Source: CAZIWX01 sp964543125 (GTDB taxonomy: Bacteria > Fidelibacterota > UBA8477). Taken from it: a stretch of 10,581 bases of DNA. Positions 6,775 to 10,581 of this stretch are shown here, one piece after another. Position 1 is the stretch's first letter. The number at the start of each line of letters is the position of its first letter. Location of the stretch: the NCBI GenBank assembly GCA_964543125.1, contig CAZIWX010000083.1, positions 1 to 10,581 of the forward strand, written 5' to 3'. A program made the translations under genes and the position numbers. Below the pieces are notes generated by a model. It was not told where the DNA came from. It made no database searches and was given only the letters and a program-made list of their open reading frames with translations.

Positions 6775-8932
6775 GTCCGCGCCGATTGTCTCTATAATTC
6801 CGATTCCGGGGTGGACGATCTGCCCGCGGTGGTGGTTCCACATAACCTTCCGGTTTTTCAAGGAGGGCTTTATGGCTTAGGTTTAAACGGCCCATATCAT
6901 CGATTTGCATCAGTTTCACCCGCAGAGTATCGCCGATATGCACCACATCTTCGACACGATTAACATGACCCCAGGCCAATTCACTGATATGGACTAACCC
7001 ATCGCGGCCGGGTAAAATGTTCACAAAAGCGCCGAATTGCATTATTCGAACAACCTCGCCTTCGAATATTTCACCAACTTCAGGTTCACGAACAATGTTA
7101 TAAACCTGTTTTTGGGCAGCTTCACAGCGTTCTGTATCGGGGGCAAAGATGAAAACGGTTCCATCCTGATCGATATCGATCTTGGCATCCGTCTCCGCGC
7201 AGATTTCCTTGATGGTCTTGCCACCGGGTCCGATAACATCACCGATCTTCGCTACCGGAATCTTCATAGTGATAATCCGCGGAGCATACGGTGAGATATT
7301 GTCGCGGGCAACAGGCAGGACCGCTTCCATTTTACCAATAATATGGAAACGACCATCTTTTGCCTGCTGTAAGGCCTGCCGCAAGATATCCTGACTAATC
7401 CCGTCGATTTTCAAGTCCATCTGAATAGCGGTAATACCGTCTTTGGTTCCGGCAACTTTGAAATCCATATCACCATAATGATCTTCATCACCAAGGATAT
7501 CGGTCAGAACAGCAATGTCATTCCCCTCTTTGATCAAACCCATGGCAATGCCTGCCACGGTTCGTGGAATGGGAACGCCGGCATCCATCAATGACAGCGA
7601 ACTGCCACAAACAGTTGCCATGGACGAGGAACCGTTGGATTCAAGAATCTCTGAGACGACTCGCAAGGTGTATGGGAAATCATCTTTATCAGGGACAAAG
7701 CGTTTTAGCGAACGCTCAGCCAAATTCCCATGTCCTACTTCTCGCCGGCTGGTTCCCCGCAAAGGACGTGTTTCACCCACGCTGTAAGGCGGAAAATTAT
7801 AATGCAGCATGAAAGATTTAGTCGTGTCTTCCTGCTCTACATTATCAACGATTTGCTCATCCAGCTTGGTGCCCAATGTCGTAACGACCAGGGCTTGCGT
7901 TTCTCCGCGTGTGAACAGGGCCGAGCCATGCACCCGGGGAAGTACATTAACCTGCACATCAATGGGACGAATGTCGACTAATCCCCGGCCGTCAATACGA
8001 ATTTTCTCATTAATAATCCGTTGCCGGATGTTGCTTTTCAGGCGATTGCCGAAAATCTCGTGGATAATTTTCCCCTGTTCCGGATATGTTTCAGCAAATT
8101 GCTCCTGAATTACCTTCTCATAGCTTTCACGACTATCATAACGCGTATGCTTATCGGTGATCGAGTTTAACTCAGTGAGCTTTTCTTCGTCGATGAATTT
8201 ATCAACAGCCGCAGTAATTTCTGCAACAACCGGATCAATTTCCACGACACGCTTAACCGGATTGAGCTCCGCGATCAGAGTTTTTTCGAAATCAATGACT
8301 TCGGTAATATACTTTTGAGCAAAGATCAAAGCTTGCACCAATTCTTCTTCCGAAACTTCATCCATTTCACCTTCAACCATAAGGACGTCGGTAGCCTTAC
8401 CGGCTACTACAATTTCCATTCTGGAAGTTGCCAGTTGAGCAAAGGTTGGATTGATGACATATTCGCCTTCAATCAAGCCAACGCGTACGGCCGCAACCGG
8501 TCCATTCCAGGGGATATCCGATATACTCAGAGCAACCGAGGCTCCAAGCGTGCCGAGAATATCAGCCGGGTTCTCACCGTCACTTGATAAAACCGTGATA
8601 AGTACCTGTGTCTCAGCCATAAACTCGGATGGGAACAAGGGCCTGAGAGGTCGATCTGTTAGCCTTGAAGCCAGAATCTCTTTTTCTGACGGACGGCCTT
8701 CGCGTTTGAAGAATCCGCCGGGAATTTTCCCTCCGGCATAACTTTTTTCACGGTATTCAACCTGGAGCGGGAAAAAATCCCGTCCGAAATCCTGCTCCCT
8801 CGCGGCTGTGGCAGCGACCAGGAGTGATGTTTCACCATATTGTACATACACCGAACCGGATGCCTGTTTAGCCATCAAGCCCGTTTCCAAAACGAGGGTT
8901 CGTCCCCCGAGTTCCATTTCTTTACGAATCAA
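6740..8932 (-). CDS. pnp: Polyribonucleotide nucleotidyltransferase (PNPase)
   Basis: A phosphorolytic 3'-5' exoribonuclease that degrades mRNA and can add 3' tails. The 730 residues show the full order: first RNase PH-like domain (about 10-145), helical linker (about 240-305), second RNase PH-like domain (about 310-545), KH domain with GPGGKTIKEI (568-577), and S1 domain (about 618-690). Asp484, Asp490 and Lys492 (in GDEDHYGDMDFK) correspond to the E. coli catalytic residues Asp486, Asp492 and Lys494. The tail (697-730) is rich in Arg, Gly, Pro and Asn and probably disordered. The start is taken as TTG 8932: GGAGG lies 4 nt upstream and the protein then begins MIRKEMELGG as homologues do, whereas the next ATG (8917) is 19 nt from that site. 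The gene starts 15 nt after rpsO, leaving no room for a separate E. coli-style leader. Confidence 0.98.
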   Translation of the reverse strand: MIRKEMELGGRTLVLETGLMAKQASGSVYVQYGETSLLVAATAAREQDFGRDFFPLQVEYREKSYAGGKIPGGFFKREGRPSEKEILASRLTDRPLRPLFPSEFMAETQVLITVLSSDGENPADILGTLGASVALSISDIPWNGPVAAVRVGLIEGEYVINPTFAQLATSRMEIVVAGKATDVLMVEGEMDEVSEEELVQALIFAQKYITEVIDFEKTLIAELNPVKRVVEIDPVVAEITAAVDKFIDEEKLTELNSITDKHTRYDSRESYEKVIQEQFAETYPEQGKIIHEIFGNRLKSNIRQRIINEKIRIDGRGLVDIRPIDVQVNVLPRVHGSALFTRGETQALVVTTLGTKLDEQIVDNVEQEDTTKSFMLHYNFPPYSVGETRPLRGTSRREVGHGNLAERSLKRFVPDKDDFPYTLRVVSEILESNGSSSMATVCGSSLSLMDAGVPIPRTVAGIAMGLIKEGNDIAVLTDILGDEDHYGDMDFKVAGTKDGITAIQMDLKIDGISQDILRQALQQAKDGRFHIIGKMEAVLPVARDNISPYAPRIITMKIPVAKIGDVIGPGGKTIKEICAETDAKIDIDQDGTVFIFAPDTERCEAAQKQVYNIVREPEVGEIFEGEVVRIMQFGAFVNILPGRDGLVHISELAWGHVNRVEDVVHIGDTLRVKLMQIDDMGRLNLSHKALLEKPEGYVEPPPRADRPPRNRNYRDNRRGHDSGGRGGNRH

Positions 8933-8936
8933 GAAA

Positions 8937-8941
8937 CCTCC
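8937..8941 (-). promoter_or_regulatory. Ribosome binding site supporting the TTG start of pnp
   Basis: GGAGG on the minus strand lies between the rpsO stop codon and TTG 8932, with 4 nt spacing. The first in-frame ATG (8917) is too distant at 19 nt, which makes TTG the best start although it is a weak codon. Confidence 0.75.
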
Positions 8942-8947
8942 AATGTT

Positions 8948-9217
8948 TTACTTACGAATACCAAGCTTTTTGATCAAAGCTTTGTAGTTCTGGTAATCTT
9001 TTTTCATCACATAATTCAGCAATCGACGGCGTTGTCCGACCATTTTCAGCAAGCCGCGGGTAGTGTGATGATCTTTTTTGTTTTCCTTTAAATGTTCAGT
9101 CAACCGGCGAATACGCGCGGTAAGAATGGCAACCTGAACTTCAGCGGATCCGGTATCGTTTTTTTCTTTACCGTACTCCTCTATTAAGACCGCTTTTTCT
9201 TCCTTTGTGAGAGACAT
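8948..9217 (-). CDS. rpsO: 30S ribosomal protein S15
   Basis: An 89-residue protein of standard S15 length that binds 16S rRNA in the central domain early in small-subunit assembly. Recognisable stretches are TGSAEVQVAILTARI (22-36), LTEHLKENKKDHHTTRGL (39-56) and VGQRRRLLNYVMKKD (60-74), which include the conserved rRNA-contacting His and Arg residues. ATG 9217 has AGGAGG on the minus strand (9222-9227) 4 nt upstream. It starts 22 nt after ribF and ends 15 nt before pnp, the conserved rpsO-pnp pairing. An autoregulatory leader of the kind known for S15 in several phyla would have to lie inside the end of ribF, as the gap is too short. Confidence 0.98.
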   Translation of the reverse strand: MSLTKEEKAVLIEEYGKEKNDTGSAEVQVAILTARIRRLTEHLKENKKDHHTTRGLLKMVGQRRRLLNYVMKKDYQNYKALIKKLGIRK

Positions 9218-9239
9218 GTCTCCTCCTATTTCATAATCC

Positions 9240-10193
9240 TCAAAGGTTTTTAATCAATTGTTTACATGTTTTTCTGTCGCGTCCCAGTTGAATCATCAGC
9301 TCATTCGGGCTTTTAAAAGTTTTTTCATTTCTGATTTTTCGATGAAATTCGACCAGGAATTTTTTCCCATATAGTGAATCCCGATCACCTGACCACCTGA
9401 ATAAATTAATCTCCACGATATTATGACTTAAGTGATCATTAAATGTTGGGCGTACCCCGATATTGCACATCCCCCATTGCTTCTCGGCATCAAAAATAGC
9501 CCGCGCCAGATATACCCCTTTTGCCGGCAACAGTTTATTGGCAACCGTGGGTTCAATGTTGGCAGTGGGAAAATTCATTTGATTTCCACGGCCCGCACCG
9601 CGAACTACCGTACCATACACGGTGTAAGGATGCCCCAACATGGTATTCGCGGCATCTAAATCGTCGGATTCCAAGGCATCCCGGATATGCGTACTGCTCA
9701 CGGGTTTACTCCCATTGATAATCGGACCGATGGATGTCACCTCAAAGCCGAGTTTTTCACCCCGGGATTTCAGAAAATCAACATCACCCTTACGATCATG
9801 TCCAAATCGATGATCATATCCAACCACAATATGCCTGGCTTTCAATGTTTTAACCAGTATTTCTTCTACGAATTCACCCGCTGACATCTCCGAAAATCCA
9901 GCGGTAAAATCCAGGATTAGAAATATATCCAATTCAAAGAGCCGGTTAATGAAGAACTCCCGTTCCGCGAGACATGACAATAACCGGATCGGCCGTTTGT
10001 CTTTTGATCGCAAAAGCATCTGTGGATGTGGATCGAAGGTCAGGACAATACTTGGCAAGGCCTGAGTCGATCCAATCCGCTCAATTTCCTGAAGCAAGGT
10101 CTGATGCCCACGGTGTATGCCATCAAAACTACCGATGGTTATCACCGATCCTTGGGTTATCGATACATCGTTCAGGCAGCGAAGGATTTCCAT
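9240..10193 (-). CDS. ribF: Bifunctional riboflavin kinase / FAD synthetase
   Basis: Converts riboflavin to FMN and then to FAD in the cytoplasm. The N-terminal FMN adenylyltransferase domain (about 1-180) shows GSFDGIHRGH (21-30), TFDPHP (52-57), VVGYDHRFGHDRKGD (123-137) and SSTHIRDAL (166-174). The C-terminal riboflavin kinase domain (about 184-317) shows GRGNQMNFPTANI (201-213) and GMCNIGVRPTF (241-251), with a likely catalytic Glu261 in VEINLF. The length of 317 is normal. The start ATG 10193 has GAGG 5 nt upstream and lies inside the end of truB, giving a 22-nt overlap in another frame, so the two genes are probably translationally coupled. The truB-ribF-rpsO-pnp order is widely conserved. 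Confidence 0.97.
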   Translation of the reverse strand: MEILRCLNDVSITQGSVITIGSFDGIHRGHQTLLQEIERIGSTQALPSIVLTFDPHPQMLLRSKDKRPIRLLSCLAEREFFINRLFELDIFLILDFTAGFSEMSAGEFVEEILVKTLKARHIVVGYDHRFGHDRKGDVDFLKSRGEKLGFEVTSIGPIINGSKPVSSTHIRDALESDDLDAANTMLGHPYTVYGTVVRGAGRGNQMNFPTANIEPTVANKLLPAKGVYLARAIFDAEKQWGMCNIGVRPTFNDHLSHNIVEINLFRWSGDRDSLYGKKFLVEFHRKIRNEKTFKSPNELMIQLGRDRKTCKQLIKNL

Positions 10194-10581
10194 TGTACCT
10201 CAAAGTTTTTGACCGTTTGCGCTTGTTCAACCCGAAAATCACCTATGGCAAGCCTTCGCAAACTGGTTAAATGGGCGCAAGTATTCAGTTCTTTACCAAT
10301 GTCCTCGGCCAGGACTCGGATATAAGTGCCCTTTCCACAAGTTACCTTTATTGATATTTCAGATTTGCCCACATTTAAGAGCTCTATTTTATGAATTTGA
10401 ACTTTTTGGGGAGGACGCGGAATCGTTTTCCCCTGCCGCGCTAACTGATACAGCTTTTGGCCACCAATTTTCTTGGCCGAATACATGGGAGGGATTTGGT
10501 CAATTTCACCCTGGAATAAATTCAGTACTGGGGCTACGGAATTTTCAGATACCTTGGAAATGGGCTTAACTTTGATAATCT
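10172..10581 (-). CDS. truB: tRNA pseudouridine-55 synthase, C-terminal part (5' end outside window)
   Basis: The gene enters from the high-coordinate edge; 135 residues are visible, beginning with the second half of the catalytic domain. The reading frame is open without interruption from 10579 to the stop at 10172. FQGEIDQIPPMYSAKKIGG and LYQLARQGK are characteristic of TruB, as are CGKGTYIRVLAEDIG and HLTSLRRLAIGDF. The catalytic Asp and the start lie beyond the edge. The enzyme isomerises U55 in the T loop of tRNAs. The visible ATG at 10486 is an internal Met (PPMYSAKK), not the start. It overlaps ribF by 22 nt. Confidence 0.96.
   Translation of the reverse strand, partial: IIKVKPISKVSENSVAPVLNLFQGEIDQIPPMYSAKKIGGQKLYQLARQGKTIPRPPQKVQIHKIELLNVGKSEISIKVTCGKGTYIRVLAEDIGKELNTCAHLTSLRRLAIGDFRVEQAQTVKNFEVQWKSFAA

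Noticed and set aside
5500..6861. A longer 453-residue form of the M16 peptidase
   Set aside because: It begins at TTG, overlaps pnp by 122 nt, and adds residues not seen in the family before the expected N-terminus.
1..10581. A novel defence, mobile or biosynthetic system, CRISPR array or insertion sequence
   Set aside because: All sizeable frames with protein-like content belong to recognisable families, gaps are at most 126 nt, and no transposase, regular spaced repeat or terminal inverted repeat pair is visible.

Overview
The window reads as a bacterial chromosome segment of medium GC. Every well-supported gene lies on the minus strand, so transcription runs from high to low coordinates. 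Its core is the conserved translation and RNA-turnover cluster truB-ribF-rpsO-pnp-M16 peptidase, known in this order from Bacillus-type and many other bacteria. Strong GGAGG ribosome binding sites precede several genes, which argues against typical Bacteroidetes (SD-poor). The secreted S8 protease ends in a dockerin-like pair of Asp/Asn-rich repeats of a kind I associate with FCB-group candidate phyla (Neomarinimicrobiota, Calditrichota and relatives). That placement is a suggestion from style, not a demonstrated identification.

Layout, in order of transcription. At 10581-10172 is the 3' part of truB (tRNA pseudouridine-55 synthase). ribF (FAD synthesis) overlaps its end, followed by rpsO (ribosomal protein S15), pnp (polynucleotide phosphorylase), an M16 zinc peptidase whose start lies inside pnp, ald (alanine dehydrogenase) and a polysaccharide deacetylase-like gene. 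All are separated by at most 22 nt or overlap, so they probably form one operon of at least seven genes. A tRNA-Ser(GGA) follows 59 nt later and ends at a clear intrinsic terminator (about 3383-3407). Then come a lone YhhN/TMEM86-type membrane protein (2678-3304) and, behind a 126-nt AT-rich region with a candidate promoter and palindrome, an 800-residue secreted subtilisin-like protease (149-2551) that ends at a strong terminator (92-126). The first 91 bases hold a GC-rich inverted repeat and no gene that I can support.

The genes work together only in part. truB, rpsO, pnp and tRNA-Ser belong to translation and RNA metabolism, ribF to cofactor supply, and M16 probably to protein quality control. 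ald and the deacetylase appear to be lineage-specific additions to the tail of the operon. The protease and YhhN genes are probably independent units. I see no mobile element, CRISPR array, toxin-antitoxin pair or defence cassette, and nothing that I can honestly call a new system. The points most worth a second look are the protease's C-terminal architecture and upstream region, the pnp/M16 overlap, and the deacetylase with a changed motif and no signal peptide.
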